A DNA stretch of 64,000 nucleotides from Brachypterus glaber (Eukaryota; Arthropoda; Insecta; Coleoptera; Kateretidae): positions 42,001,550 to 42,065,549 of the forward strand of contig OY294044.1 in the NCBI GenBank assembly GCA_958510825.1, in the 5' to 3' direction. Positions within the stretch are counted from its first letter, which is position 1. Every line of letters starts with the position of its first letter. The notes under the pieces were generated by a model, which did no database searches, had not been told where the DNA came from, and saw nothing but the letters and a program-made list of their open reading frames with translations. The position numbers and the translations under genes are program-made. Shown here piece by piece: positions 47,180 to 58,246 of this stretch.

Positions 47180-48670
47180 AGTAAGAAGTAAACCATCTTA
47201 TAACTTCTTATAATATAATACTAGTACTTTGTAAAGTAAGTTATTGAATAAGTTAAAATTTACTTTTATTTTTAGTCGTTTTCTTTTAGTTTATGAAACT
47301 ATCTACTATTTTTTTTATTTTAAATGTTTAAAATTAAATAAAAAGAAATAAATGCAATAGTTCTTATGAATTCCAAGTATTGATTGAAAGTAATAAAAAG
47401 TGATATAATCTTTATAGAATCTTTTATGTTCTTCAGACAAAAACAAAACTATAATGTAAATAAAAACAATAAAGATATTGGTTATGTGTTCGTCTGATTA
47501 AATTAAACATATAAAAAACCTACCCCAACGTAACTAACCAGCACTATGAAAAAATTGTTTATTCACAACCATTTAGTAATCGGAAATTTAAATTGGAAAA
47601 TTCATTATTATTAACTGCAATTTTATAAAAAGTTATAAACACCTCATTTTCCTCCCTTTTCGGGAAGACTCTTGTAGCTAACTTCACGTATGTCAAAATC
47701 AAAAAGTTGAATTTATTGACTTGAATTTTATGACAAAACAGTTTTAAATAAATATATTTTTTAATTATTCATTTATTAATAATTTATTTTTATAAAATAA
47801 CATCACATATAAATTTAAGTTATATATTTTTGGCATGTATGAAAAATAAACATTGACTACTTCCAAATTTATAGCTTATTATATTACTATTTGGGGTTTA
47901 GTTAAATGCGATTAACTTTTTAAAGAAAAATGCATTAAATTATAAATTAAAAAGTCCAAAAATAGTTTTAAAGTAAGTAAGATAAATTCAAGAATTTTAT
48001 TTATTTTGTTTTTTTAATTAAGGGTTAGTTGTGTTTTACTGGGGCAATACCGTGCGCCTAGGCTTAAAGTGCTATGAAAGAAATAATGAGAAATTTTAAA
48101 TTGTTTTTAGAATATATTTTTTTAGTTTTTGGTTTTTAAACTAGTTTTTTACACAATTTAATTTATACAGTTTAACTTCATAATGCACCTTTTTATTATA
48201 ACTTAATAATTATTAACGTATATAACCTTTATTCACGTTTATTCAGGCCATAATTAGTAAGGCTTATAGTACGCCTGCAAGGCCTTTCCCCACGGAATTG
48301 CCCGCTATACGGGGAAATTTCGCACAAATAAATCTTTTTAGTTTTCATTTTTTTATATATATTTACTTTCATAATAATATTGCTTTATGGGATAAAATTG
48401 TATTAAACATATGTGAGATTCATCATAAGTAATATTAACTAAATTATTCCGGTAGTCTTATCCTTATGTGTGTAGTATATAATATACATGTATATAAAAA
48501 TCATGAGATATAGGATAGGTTAAAGAAAACATACTAAATTGCATTTACATATATTATATATTTTTAACAAGGTTAGGGACACGGTACCTCCCATTTTCCT
48601 TAAGTGTTTTACTTAAACTAATAGGTTAACCCTATATTGCACATAATTTTATTTTTTAATGAACTAAAAT
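47180..48670. other. Unassigned AT-rich intronic DNA
   Basis: No genes, LINE tails or long palindromes were recognised. Confidence 0.4.
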
Positions 48671-50188
48671 TACACAAGAACAAAAAAAAAATAAAGTTAG
48701 TTTTTTATAAATCAAACTTTATTTTTTTACGTATTTTTGGACGATTATGACAACGAAAAAAATTCTTGGCCCTCAAAATCTTGAGATATAGCTCACACTG
48801 GGTTTTTGGTGTACATTTAAGGTCAAAATAAAAATCCGCAATATTTCAGAAAAACTTTTTTTATGGTTCATACCATAACTTGCAGATTTTAATTATCTAC
48901 CCCAGTTAATTTTTTACAGGGCCACGAACTCCAAATATGGCACTTTTTTCGTGTTTTTCCGTTATATTTCATTAAAACTTTTATATAAATTAGATAGCTA
49001 CAGCCAAAAATTTATATATGTAATACTACAACATACATGTGCTTTATAAAATAATTACACATATTTTTTTATGTCCAGTGGTGTGGAGTATGGGGGGTTT
49101 AACGTTGCATATGTCAAAATAAATATATTATAACATCGTCTGATACCCTTAACCAGACTGTTTTTCTCAGTTTTTTTTTCTGATATAAACAAATTTAACA
49201 ATAAAAGACCTCCCTGATCCCGAATTTGTTTCAAAATAGAATGCACAGTGTAAAAATTTTATCATAAAGCTGGTAAAAACATGAAATTTTACAGTGGTTT
49301 ACCAGGGGGTCGGAGGAGGTCAAAATTGACCAAAAAGTGCTTTGCGTAATACCTAAACGGCTCTATTTTATTTTTCATTAATAATGAAACAAAAAGTGTA
49401 ATAATGTTAAAATCGGAATCTATGTATACATTAATATATTTATGAAAAAATTATAACTAATTATTTTTTGTCACCATATTGAATCTGTTATTGAAATTTT
49501 ATTACTACTTTTATAATGGACGCTTGTTTACCAGTTTTACAAAAAAAAGATTATTTTCGGTTTTATCAGTTTTATGATAAAATTATGCCACTGTGACGGT
49601 GGTTTTGAAAAAATGAAGTATTAGGGAGGTCTTTTATTGTCAAATTTGTGTAAATCGCTAAAAAAAATCTTGAGAAAAACGGTTTGGTTATAGGCATCAG
49701 AAAATTTTATGATATATCTCTTTTGACATGTAAAACGTTAAACCCCCCAGACTCCACATCACTGGAGATAAACAAATATATTTATTTTTCTAATAAAACC
49801 TATGTATGTAGAAGTATTACATATATACATTTTTGGCTGTATCTGTATTATTTATATAAAATTTTAATGAAATATATCGAAAAAACATGAAAAAAGTGCC
49901 ATATTTGAAGTTTGTAAAAAATTAACTAGGGTAGATATTTAAAATCTGCAAGTTATGTCATAAATCATCTTTATTTAGAAATATTTCCATAAAAAATTTT
50001 TTTCTGAAATCTTCCGGATTTTTTTTTGTCCTTGAGTGCATACAAAAAAAAACAATATGAGCTGTATCTCAAGATTTTGAGGGTCAAGAATTTTTTTCAT
50101 TTCTATATTCGTTTTCAGCGCCCCAAAATATGTAAAAAAAATATAGTTTGGTTTATAAAAAACTAACTTTTTTTTGTGGTCCTGTGTT
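48671..50188. mobile_element. Foldback element, about 1.5 kb
   Basis: aaagttagttttttataaat (48693) pairs with tttataaaaaactaactttt (50152). ctcaaaatcttgagatatag pairs with ctgtatctcaagattttgag. atatggcacttttttcgtgt pairs with catgaaaaaagtgccatatt. gtccagtggtgtggagt..ggggggttt pairs with aaaccccccagactccacatcactgg. The interior (49190-49690) shares tggagg/ggaggtctttta..gtcaaa with the compound palindrome at 27.9 kb. Confidence 0.88.
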
Positions 50189-50306
50189 ATGATAAGTATT
50201 TTGACTGGCATAATTCATGAAAAATATCGATTTCTTTTTCTTTTATTTTTAAACATTGTGCACATAAAGAACAAAAACGAATACAAAACTAACAAATACT
50301 AATATA

Positions 50307-51085
50307 CAGGGTTATTCAGAAATAAGTTCAAAAAAATTAAGAGGTGATTCTACGTTAAAAAGTATGAAAAAAAGTTCCTATAGAGGTTGGTCCGGAAATG
50401 AGTCCTAAGGAAGCTATTGCTCTTTAAAATTAATGTTTTTATTTATAACTTTTGTTCCCTTTAAGCTAGAGCGACGAGCTATTGCATGTATACTAGTATT
50501 AATAAGAGCAATAAGTTTATGTTAATTTATTTTTTTGAATTTATGCCTAGACGGACAAAATATGTGAGGCAGCACATTTTTGCCCTAAACTTTTTTATGT
50601 ATATCTTTTTTGAATTTTTGGTAAAAAATATAGGTCCCTTGAGTAAAAATACTTAAAAAATGTCATCTAGTGTAACACTGTAGGAGCAACGGTTTTAAAT
50701 GCAGTTAAGAGGAAGTAACATTTTGTGCCACTAAAAATATTACTTTTGAAAGGCTATTACTCCTTTAATATTGGCGAAGAATACATTTTTGCTTAGTTTT
50801 AAATGAAGAATCTCCCTGCAGCATTAAAATTTTATTTATATCTTTTGTTTCCTTTAAGCTAGAGCGACGAGCTTTTGCATGTATACTAGTATTAATAAGG
50901 GCATAATCTCCCTGCAGCATTAAAATTTTATTGGTGCTTTTTTCCCTATTCAATATGTCCATCTTCAAAGGGCCGCAGCTCCCTTAGGGCTCATTTCCGG
51001 ACCACCTTTTATAGAAACTTTTTTTTATATTTTTTAACGAAGAATAACCTCTTAAATATCTCTAACTTATTTCTGAATAACCCTG
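50307..51085. mobile_element. Mariner-like MITE, 779 bp
   Basis: The terminal inverted repeats CAGGGTTATTCAGAAATAAG (left) and CTTATTTCTGAATAACCCTG (right) are perfect over at least 20 bp. TA dinucleotides flank both ends, the hallmark of Tc1/mariner insertion. Subterminal parts also pair (ggtccggaaatgagtcct with gggctcatttccggacca). An internal direct duplication repeats ccctttaagctagagcgacg and ctccctgcagcattaaaatt. No transposase. Confidence 0.9.
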
Positions 51086-51089
51086 TATA

Positions 51090-52118
51090 CTTGCTCACAA
51101 ATTATAAGTGGTACTTAAAAAAACAATTTTTAGAATTTTTTAGAACTCAAAACAACAAAAACCAACGCACTAACAAAAATTCGACTCCAGCTAATCTTAA
51201 AGGTGCGTGACATAACCAGCTGTATAAATATTTACCGGTAATATTAGATATCGCTATCTATCAATAGATACCCGAACTTGAAGACCAGTGTTTCTGAGTA
51301 AAAACTAGATGCCCATAAAGTTTATATTTTAATTATTAAAGAATATAGGGGTCTTAATTTCCAGTGTTTCCAAAGGGAAACAAAGTGCAATATAGGGCGA
51401 AAACTTTAATCACGTAAAAGTGATTGGTTTAAAGTATAAAATTTCTTTTATTGAGTTTTAAATAAGCCTTAATGAAACGTGGCAAGAAGATATTTATACT
51501 AAGTATTTAAACTACCAAAAATAAGGTAAAATATGAGAACTATGTAGCAGTACTAATTTCTTAAAAACAATCACTAAGTAATTAAACTGAAAATAAATTA
51601 TTAAATTTTTAAAATTAGTTTAATATGTGTATATGAAGTATTCCATACTTGCAATAAGTATCTACCACATGTATCACAAATACTTCATATTCAAATTTTC
51701 TTTCTCTGCATTTATTTAGAAAAAATAAAGCAAATTTAGATGGGGTGCTATAGGAGAATGTTACAGATATAATGGTGGGATAAAGTTTTAAACGAAAGAT
51801 AATTGTTGGGGAAAAGCGTGTCTTGTGGAAAGGGCTCATTAGGAGAAGAGATCAAATGGTGGGTCCTATACCAAAACATAAGACCTTACTTATAGGCCCT
51901 TTAAAAAAAATAATAACTTGACTCAAATAAAGTTTGTTACTCACAACCAAATAATTTAATTGGCCATATCCAAATAAATCCTTTTTATCAGTGTATATTT
52001 ATAAATAAATAAGAGTATTTGACTAGTGAACAATATGACTTTCTTGGAAAGTTATTGTGTTTAACTGCTGTTCAATTATGACCTCACAGTACGTCGAAAA
52101 ATTAACAACGGCGGAATG
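51090..52118. other. Unassigned AT-rich intronic DNA
   Basis: No genes or recognisable repeats were seen. Confidence 0.4.
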
Positions 52119-52120
52119 TA

Positions 52121-52269
52121 GGGTCACTCGATCAGTTATTTTGTCTAGTGTTTTGGTGCTAGCCACATTTGAGTTTCTGGAAGTTTTCACCTATAAAATG
52201 TCAAACCGACCAACCAACAAAACACACTAACACACCAACTAGACAAAGCAAGAAGTAATCGAGTGACTC
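52121..52269. mobile_element. TA-flanked MITE next to exon 4, copy 1 (149 bp)
   Basis: The ends GGGTCACTCGAT and ATCGAGTGACTC are inverted repeats (one mismatch), bordered by TA at 52119-52120 and 52270-52271. Further inside, ttttgtctagtg pairs with a diverged partner, aactagacaaagc. A second copy is at 60919-61036. The right end lies 43 nt upstream of exon 4, within the zone of branch point and polypyrimidine signals. Confidence 0.88.
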
Positions 52270-52312
52270 TAGCAAAATGTAACATTTAACTTAATTTTTA
52301 ATTAATATTTAG

Positions 52313-52472
52313 GTATAGCAAAGGAAGAAAAGGTAGCGGAAGTGGACTCTCAGGATTAAAACTACTAGCAGTAACGATGAAACAATTGGCTAATCCTTAT
52401 CAAATATTAATCCTGCCAATCACGATGTTTATCGGAGCTGAACAAGCCTTTATTGCAGCAGATTACAACTCG
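52313..52472 (+). CDS. unc-93: UNC-93-like protein, coding exon 4
   Basis: The exon starts after attaatatttag, where AG|G rebuilds Arg, and ends at TCG|gtaagt (phase 0). Its 53 residues open with a short basic, Gly/Ser-rich linker (YSKGRKGSGSG), then an amphipathic stretch (LKLLAVTMKQLANPY), then a membrane segment (QILILPITMFIGAEQAFIAA, ending DYNS). This is the usual transition between the central cytosolic loop and the C-terminal half of UNC-93 proteins. Both its frame and its content link exon 3 to exon 5. It is too short to stand out as an ORF but is unambiguous by phase and homology. Confidence 0.9.
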
Positions 52473-52474
52473 GT

Positions 52475-53105
52475 AAGTAAACTAGTATAAAAGAAAGTAA
52501 CCTCTTTTTGACAGTTTTTTTACTTAAATTGTATATTTTTAATTTTAAATGTATTATTAAATTTACTTGTTAATAATTATTAAATTTTTATTCAAAATCA
52601 AAGATTTTTTAGCTTATAGGATATTTTACTTTCTCCCAAAGCAAAAGTATTGTAGTACCCCTAATACTATTTGTTTTTTTTTGCCTTAATAGTGTATTTT
52701 TTTCATAAATTATAAAAACATATCAATATGAATATAAAATATTAATCATAATTCATGGAGAAATCTCAAAAAAATAAAAATATTCCCGTCTTTTGCAAAT
52801 TTTGTCTAAATTTATCACCAAAAATTGTAAGGGGGTGTTTTTGACGGTAAATGGGTTTAAAAAAATTAAATTGATAAAAAAACTCAAAACAAACAAAATT
52901 CCTTTTTCAACACCCTCCAGAACCTCCAGTATATCAAGTTTATAAAAAAATAATAATATATCTAAAACAAAACAAAAATAAAAATGTTTATATCAATGAT
53001 AGCGACTTCGCCATAATTTTAAACAAACTGATCAGCCAATGAAGTGGATCACTAAAAAAAAGACATTTTTTAAATGACTATATTTTAAAGACATTTGTAT
53101 TTTAT
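52475..53105. other. Unassigned AT-rich intronic DNA
   Basis: No genes or repeats were recognised in the first part of intron 4. Confidence 0.4.
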
Positions 53106-53527
53106 TTATTTTTATGAAATAAATAAAAACGGGCCAGAATTGTTATTGTTTATATTTGATTTAAATTTATCAGAAGCCCTATCCCTTAGAGACATTAAAA
53201 GCTTTATGTTATCAGTGATCCACGGATGAAAAGTTTTGATCCTGACAGATCTCAGTAGACAATGAAGGTTGAGCAGATTTAAAAAAAAATTCATTGAAGA
53301 AGCTAATTTTGTCATCTATATTATCAATTTCTGTATTGTGAAATAGAGGCAATGACCTCAAATCAGTGTTGAATTGTTCATATAAAATATTCTTGAAATC
53401 TCTGAAAGTATGAGTATTTTTTGTTTTTGCAGGACTTTCAAGGTCAAATTTAGCAAAAATTAATTCATGATCACTAATTAAATGCGTACTTATAACACCT
53501 GTTGACTTAACTATGTTTAAGTTGTTT

Positions 53528-53679
53528 TAGATTTTAAGCTTTCACGGCCATTAAGATATAAAGAACTTTCACTTTCAGTTTCAGATTAATCCCTGAAGAT
53601 GTCTCTAGTAGTAAGAGACGAAACGTCGGAAAGTAAAAATCCATTAACACGGTCTAAACCCGAAAGTGAAAGTTCTTTA
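53528..53679 (+). mobile_element. 152-bp insertion with 16-bp target duplication and hammerhead-like core
   Basis: The 16-mer tatgtttaagttgttt flanks the element on both sides (53512-53527 and 53680-53695). The insertion splits the LINE frame exactly there. Inside, aaagaactttcactttc (53560) and gaaagtgaaagttcttta (53662) form terminal stems around a hammerhead-like motif at 53590-53630. It has no coding capacity. The long target duplication points to retrotransposition by LINE or Penelope machinery. Confidence 0.88.
53590..53630 (+). ncRNA. Hammerhead-ribozyme-like motif in the 152-bp element
   Basis: Stem I TCC (53590-53592), core CTGAAGA (53593-53599), one extra T, stem II GTCTCT/AGAGAC (53601-53606, 53614-53619), GAAA (53620-53623), two-bp palindromic stem III AC/GT, cleavage-position C at 53627 (triplet GTC), stem I partner GGA (53628-53630). 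It has the same layout as the Penelope repeat motif, including the extra base after the core. Confidence 0.6.
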
Positions 53680-54551
53680 TATGTTTAAGTTGTTTGTTAG
53701 AATTATGTCAATTAGTGTTGAAGAAGTATTTGTTATCCTTGTGGGTTTATCAATAAGTTGATAAAGTACATAAGAATTCATGAGCTCACAAATTTTTTTA
53801 TATGCAGCCTTATCCTGTTCAAACATATTAATATTAAAATCACCTACAACAACTAGGTTTTTAGTAGATGGTAGTAAATTAAACAATTTTTCTTCAATTT
53901 TATGGAGAAAAAAACTATATGTTATATCATGTGGCAGATAGGCCATGCCCAAAGTGGTTGAAATTTTATTGTAAGATATTTTCATGCATAGTTGCTTAAT
54001 ATCATTATTGGATGCCAATACGTGAAAATTAAATTGAGTTTTGATGTAGCATGCAATCCCTCCACCTCGCCTTCCTCTGTCCCTGCGAACTATATTGTAC
54101 CCATCAATATGTAAAGAATTATCAGAGACCTTATTATTTAACCACGTTTCACCCAAAACTAGAATATCGAAGTCACTTTAAAGCAGCATATCCTTGACAT
54201 CCAGGAAACAACTGTTTATAGAATAACAAAATGGGCAATAATCATTTTTAAATAAATTTTATAATTGTCATTTGTTCTATTATTATATAAATTAAATCTT
54301 ATTTATTTATTTTTATTTATTTATATTTATTTAATTATATTTATTTTATAACAGAAAAAAAGTAGGTTAATCAAGAAAAATTAAAAACAAAAAACAATCA
54401 AATAAATAAATCTTAATATCGAGCAGTGTATGGTAAAGTGGTTTTTAAATTATAATAATTATTTAGTTAAAACCAATAAAAATGAAAGAGATAAATAAAT
54501 ATTTTGATTTACATGTTATGTAAATTTATTAATTTTAAATATGTGTTTCAG

Positions 54552-54819
54552 GCATTTGTTTCCTGCGGTTGGGGAATAAGCAACATCGGCTTTGTAATGA
54601 TATGCTTTGGGGTTTGTAACGGACTTGCAGCTATATTCACCGGAAGTATAGTCAAAATCACCGGAAGGACACCGGTAATTTGTTTCGCAATGTCATTACA
54701 TGTGGCATTAATAGTAACAATGTTGGTGTGGAGACCAAGTCCTGATGGAAAATTGATATTCTTTATCATCGCAGGACTCTGGGGAATTTGTGATGCTATT
54801 TGGCTGGTGCAAATTAACT
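54552..54819 (+). CDS. unc-93: UNC-93-like protein, coding exon 5 (last one in window)
   Basis: The exon starts after gtgtttcag (phase 0) with AFVSCGWGISNIGFVMICFG and ends at AACT|gtaagt (phase 1). Its 89 residues include a small-residue-rich segment, a conserved TGRTPVI turn typical of the MFS-like fold, a further hydrophobic segment (ICFAMSLHVALIVTMLVW), and FFIIAGLWGICDAIWLVQIN, which matches the family block before the last membrane helices. The protein is not finished: roughly 100 more residues would be expected from the length of known homologues. I searched 54820-64000 by eye for the expected downstream block (an LWES-like motif) and did not find it, so intron 5 probably exceeds 9 kb. 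Confidence 0.91.
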
Positions 54820-55756
54820 GTAAGTATTTTTGTTTTGCTATATTATACACACACAGAGAAGAAATGTAATATGAGCTATTTGTGATACTTGTATTAGATT
54901 TTTTTTTTTATTTATAATACTTATAAAAAATAACGGTTTTTGAGGTTATATCCAAAACTAATCGGATAAGGTGGTATCTAGACCTCAAATTTGGATTCAG
55001 CGCCACAAAATACATAGGAATACAATATTCACCAAAAAAATTCTTGACCCTTTGGCTATGGGTGTAATCCATTGAATATCGTCCAGCATAGGGCGCTCGA
55101 CCATTTTCAAATTTAATACTATTTTGCCTGTTGTTTACCCTATATATGTATACTTCAAAACCAATATTTTTATTTTGCTTCAGTTGGGGGTGGCCACCCT
55201 ATAAACTTTGCTTTTTTTTTAATTTTTGCATGTTGGGGAAATTTAAATTTCTCAGTTATTAAATGCTAGCGATATGAAACAAGAATTATTTTTTTAAGCA
55301 TACGATGGGCTATATTTTTTGTTTTAAAGACTTTTTTCTAAATAAAATCAAAATAGGTGAAAATTGTATCCGAAATTTGATTTAAAATATAATAAAAAGA
55401 CGATTTTTAAATTTTAATATTTTCTTAGGGGGTTGAATTGAGAGCGTGATTTTTTTTTTATAAATAGGGACCCATAATTACTATATACTGTTAAAATTTT
55501 AATCCAAAATATTTACGTAATATTTTTTTATAAAGCTTCAAGCTACTTTTACCAAATTATTCAATATTTGAGCCTCAATATCTCAGGGGTAACTAAATTT
55601 AAAAATCTGAAATTTTTACACGTAAGAGCTCTATATGTTAGCAATACATTAAAAATAAATTTAAGAATGTGTTTTGACTTAAATTAAAATTATATGAAAA
55701 AACATATCACCGAAATTTATTAGTTTTTATTATCTTACATATTATGTGATTATATA

Positions 55757-57271
55757 GGGGAACAGGGGGCACAGTGAGTCACTTACTTTTTCAGAGAGCA
55801 TATTTTTAAAAGTTTTGACAATAACTCAGATTTTTTTCATACTACGTTTCTTTGATCTTTAAGCTAACAATTTGCAGGTTTAAATTAAAAATGAATAGAC
55901 CATGATTTTTTACAAGTACTTTTTTGACAGTATGTCATTTGATTCACTAAGCCCCCAGTACGGGGTACAGTGAATCACTGCAAGGGGTACAGTGAGTCAA
56001 TATGCGGTACAGTTAATCGTGATATTTAAATAAATTAAGTTAATTTATTAATTAAAAAAATGTTTATTTTAGATACCTACATAGTTTAATAAACTTAAAT
56101 AAAACTCTTTGGTAAAAAAAAACAAAACTTAAAATTAATTAACTTAAGTAAATCAAAACCTTGAAAATGAAACTCTTAAGTAAGAAAAAAAACAAAAGTC
56201 AAAAGAGACTAACGTAAATCAAGACCCTGAAAAACAATGTTAAATGTATACATTGATTGTATATTGTATAAACCAATTTCCAAAAAAATCATCACCACCC
56301 CTAAGGTGGTGGATTTGGAAAAAAATAATTTCAAGATATAGTTTTAGCAACCTTAAAAACCCCCATATTCAAATTTTCACGAAAATATGAAAAATATTTT
56401 ATAATATTTACCTCCTCACCCCTGCGGGTGCGGAGTTAGATTTTTTTTATTATCAGATTCAATTTCAGCAATATTAAAAACCCCTATAATGAAATTTTCA
56501 AATTTTTATAAATATTGTTCTCTCTCGGGATTGTTTTTGGTGAACAATCCCGAGCGAGAACTTTTGGTAACATACCTGTATGCCAAAGTCTCTAGCTTAA
56601 AGCGTTCTTAAGTTATCGTGCCCACAAGATTTCCCGGATAGACTGACCAATCGACCAACAATTTTTTTTTGCTTGAAATTGATTTATATCGACATAAAAC
56701 GTCATAAAACGCTAAAATACGCAAGAAAAAATTAATTTTTTTTCACGAAAACAGGGCTTTCCTAAATTTTGAAAATTTTAAAAATGGGAAAGCAAACTTC
56801 CTACAAAAATTTTAATTATAAATATACAGGAACATTTAACCATAGTTAAGGCACAGTGGATCCCGAGCCACTGTGTCCAATCGGTCTTTGACTCACTGTG
56901 TCCCCCCAGTAACCAGACCAGTTCAAAGTGGACATAAAAAAACATACCAAATATCTGATAAATTTGTGTGAACACACTTATTTAAGAGTTAATAAAGAAT
57001 ACAAAAATGCCAAATTACACTGGAATTTACGTAAAAGTAGTACAAATATACCTAATTAACAGATTAACAAAAAAATACTTTCATTATTTATTTTATGCAG
57101 CTACCTCTTCGCTTCAACACACGCCACGCAGGTTTGCCGGCAACTGACCCTTTATCTAGAGAAACGTCTTCTTAGCGCGCCATTAGAAAGCGGCGTTTCT
57201 AAAACTAATATTGGTAGAGTTATAGTCAACGATTTATTGTGCCCAATGACTCACTGTGCCCCCTGTTCCCC
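55757..57271. mobile_element. Nested TA-flanked element with GGGGAACAGGGGGCACAGTG ends
   Basis: The terminal inverted repeats GGGGAACAGGGGGCACAGTG and CACTGTGCCCCCTGTTCCCC are perfect and are followed by agtca/tgact. TA flanks both ends (55755-55756, 57272-57273). The opposite arm of the host foldback (near 58520) shows the uninterrupted site ttattatatacttatttg, confirming insertion with TA duplication. The word cactgtg/cagtga recurs subterminally (55965-56025, 56865-56905). No transposase. Confidence 0.92.
56290..56835 (-). mobile_element. Dispersed composite repeat, copy 4 (reverse orientation)
   Basis: In reverse complement it shows ctaaattttgaaaaccct-type lead words, gtcggtc-like words, ccgggaaatcttgtgggcac, aacttaagaacgctttaagc, aaaagttctcgctcgggatt and the G/C-tract tail (from 56535 down to 56290). 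It lies inside the TA-flanked element 55757-57271, hence a third nesting level. A short inverted echo ctctcgggattgtttttggt / aacaatcccgagcgagaa is present at 56520-56562. Confidence 0.8.
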
Positions 57272-57553
57272 TACTTATTTGAAAAAAATTATATTTATAA
57301 TAGTCATTACATATATGTAATGACTATATTGTATTATAATCACAGATTTTAACATGTAATATAATAAGCGTTAATCCTCATAAAAGATTAATTTTATATA
57401 GAAATAAACGACAATCCTACCTACGAATTAATGCAATAATAACTCCGGCTCCATCAGTAATCTTTTTTGAAAAAAATCATACAGATATAAATACAAAAGC
57501 TTTTAAAGGACTAATTTAGTTTAAGCAAAACTTTTAAAGGCGTATGTTTAATT

Positions 57554-57735
57554 ATGGAGTGCTCTATTGGAAAATATATAGAAGAAGAATGTCTTAAGAA
57601 TGTATAAAAAATACAAAAAAACAGTTAAATCTATTGTTGATTATAGCAGTGAAGATCAAATTTTGATAAAATGGAGAGTAAATGAAGATGTTGTCTCAAT
57701 TTGTGAATATCATAATAAAACTTTACCAATTTTGT
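57554..57735 (+). pseudogene. Left-arm inverted copy of the captured coding fragment
   Basis: From ATG 57554 the + strand reads MECSIGKYIEEECLKNV and then a stop (TAA). A shifted frame continues KTVKSIVDYSSEDQILIKWR, VNEDVVSICEYHNKT. It matches the minus-strand copy at 58246-58061 in amino acids but carries an early stop and a deletion, so it is a decayed mirror copy. The match stops at about 57735. Confidence 0.7.
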
Positions 57736-57739
57736 TTCC

Positions 57740-58246
57740 AATTTCTGTTTTCTGATTTTTTCTGATTTTTGATACGGGGGATAAGCCCAAAGTTGAACAT
57801 ACAGCTTCCATTTTATCTAAACATTCCTTTGGGGATATAAAAGGTTCTTCTGCATTAAATTGTGTACTGGTGGAGACACCATCTTCAAAATGTTCACTAT
57901 TATTGTCAAAACTTCTTCTTCTTCATATTCTTTGTAAATTTTAAATATTTGTTTTCTACATGTTAAACATAAAGATTTGCCAGGTATTAAATGTACAGCA
58001 TCTTTATTTCTAGCTTCTTCAAGTGAAATTTCTCGCAGAGTTGTACTCAATTTGTGAATATCATAATAAAAACTTTTTATTATGATATTCACAAATTGAG
58101 ATAACATCTTCATTTACTCTCCATTTTATCAAAATTTTATCTTCACTACTATAATCAATAATAGATTTAACTGTTTTTTTTTTTGTATTTTTCCATACAT
58201 TTTTATGACATTCTTCTTCTATATATTTTCGAATAGAGCACTCCAT
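57740..58246 (-). pseudogene. Captured coding fragment of unknown function (about 170 residues)
   Basis: From ATG 58246 on the minus strand: MECSIRKYIEEECHKNVWKN, then VKSIIDYSSEDKILIKWRVN, then ISICEYHNKKFLL. After a one-base shift inside a 25-bp palindrome (58048-58098) it continues YYDIHKLSTTLREISLEEAR, HLIPGKSLCLTCRKQIFKIY and an acidic run. After another shift it reads NSEHFEDGVSTSTQFNAEEP, FISPKECLDKMEAVCSTLGL, SPVSKIRKN. Conserved-looking C/H residues (CEYH, then CLTC) suggest a small zinc-binding domain. I do not recognise the family with certainty. It resembles the N-terminal part of multicopy uncharacterised insect proteins. Two frameshifts make it a pseudogene fragment, but the codon sense is still evident. 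Confidence 0.65.

Larger units (their letters stand above)
53110..54181 (-). pseudogene. LINE endonuclease-domain pseudogene, interrupted by an insertion
   Basis: On the minus strand, from 54181: SDFDILVLGETWLNNK, then RRDRGRRGGGIACYIK, then KNLVVVGDFNINMF, and after the insertion VISTHLISDHELIFAKFDLE. These are the ordered motifs of an APE-type endonuclease (ETWL, GGG, GDFN, SDH). The linker TFRDFKNILYEQFNTDLRSL follows, then with a frameshift HPWITDNIKLLMSLRDRASD, the segment leading to the reverse transcriptase, which is missing. A 152-bp element at 53528-53679 splits it. The clade is likely CR1/Jockey-like, and it is not obviously the same copy as the 3' end at 24 kb. Dead. Confidence 0.88.
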
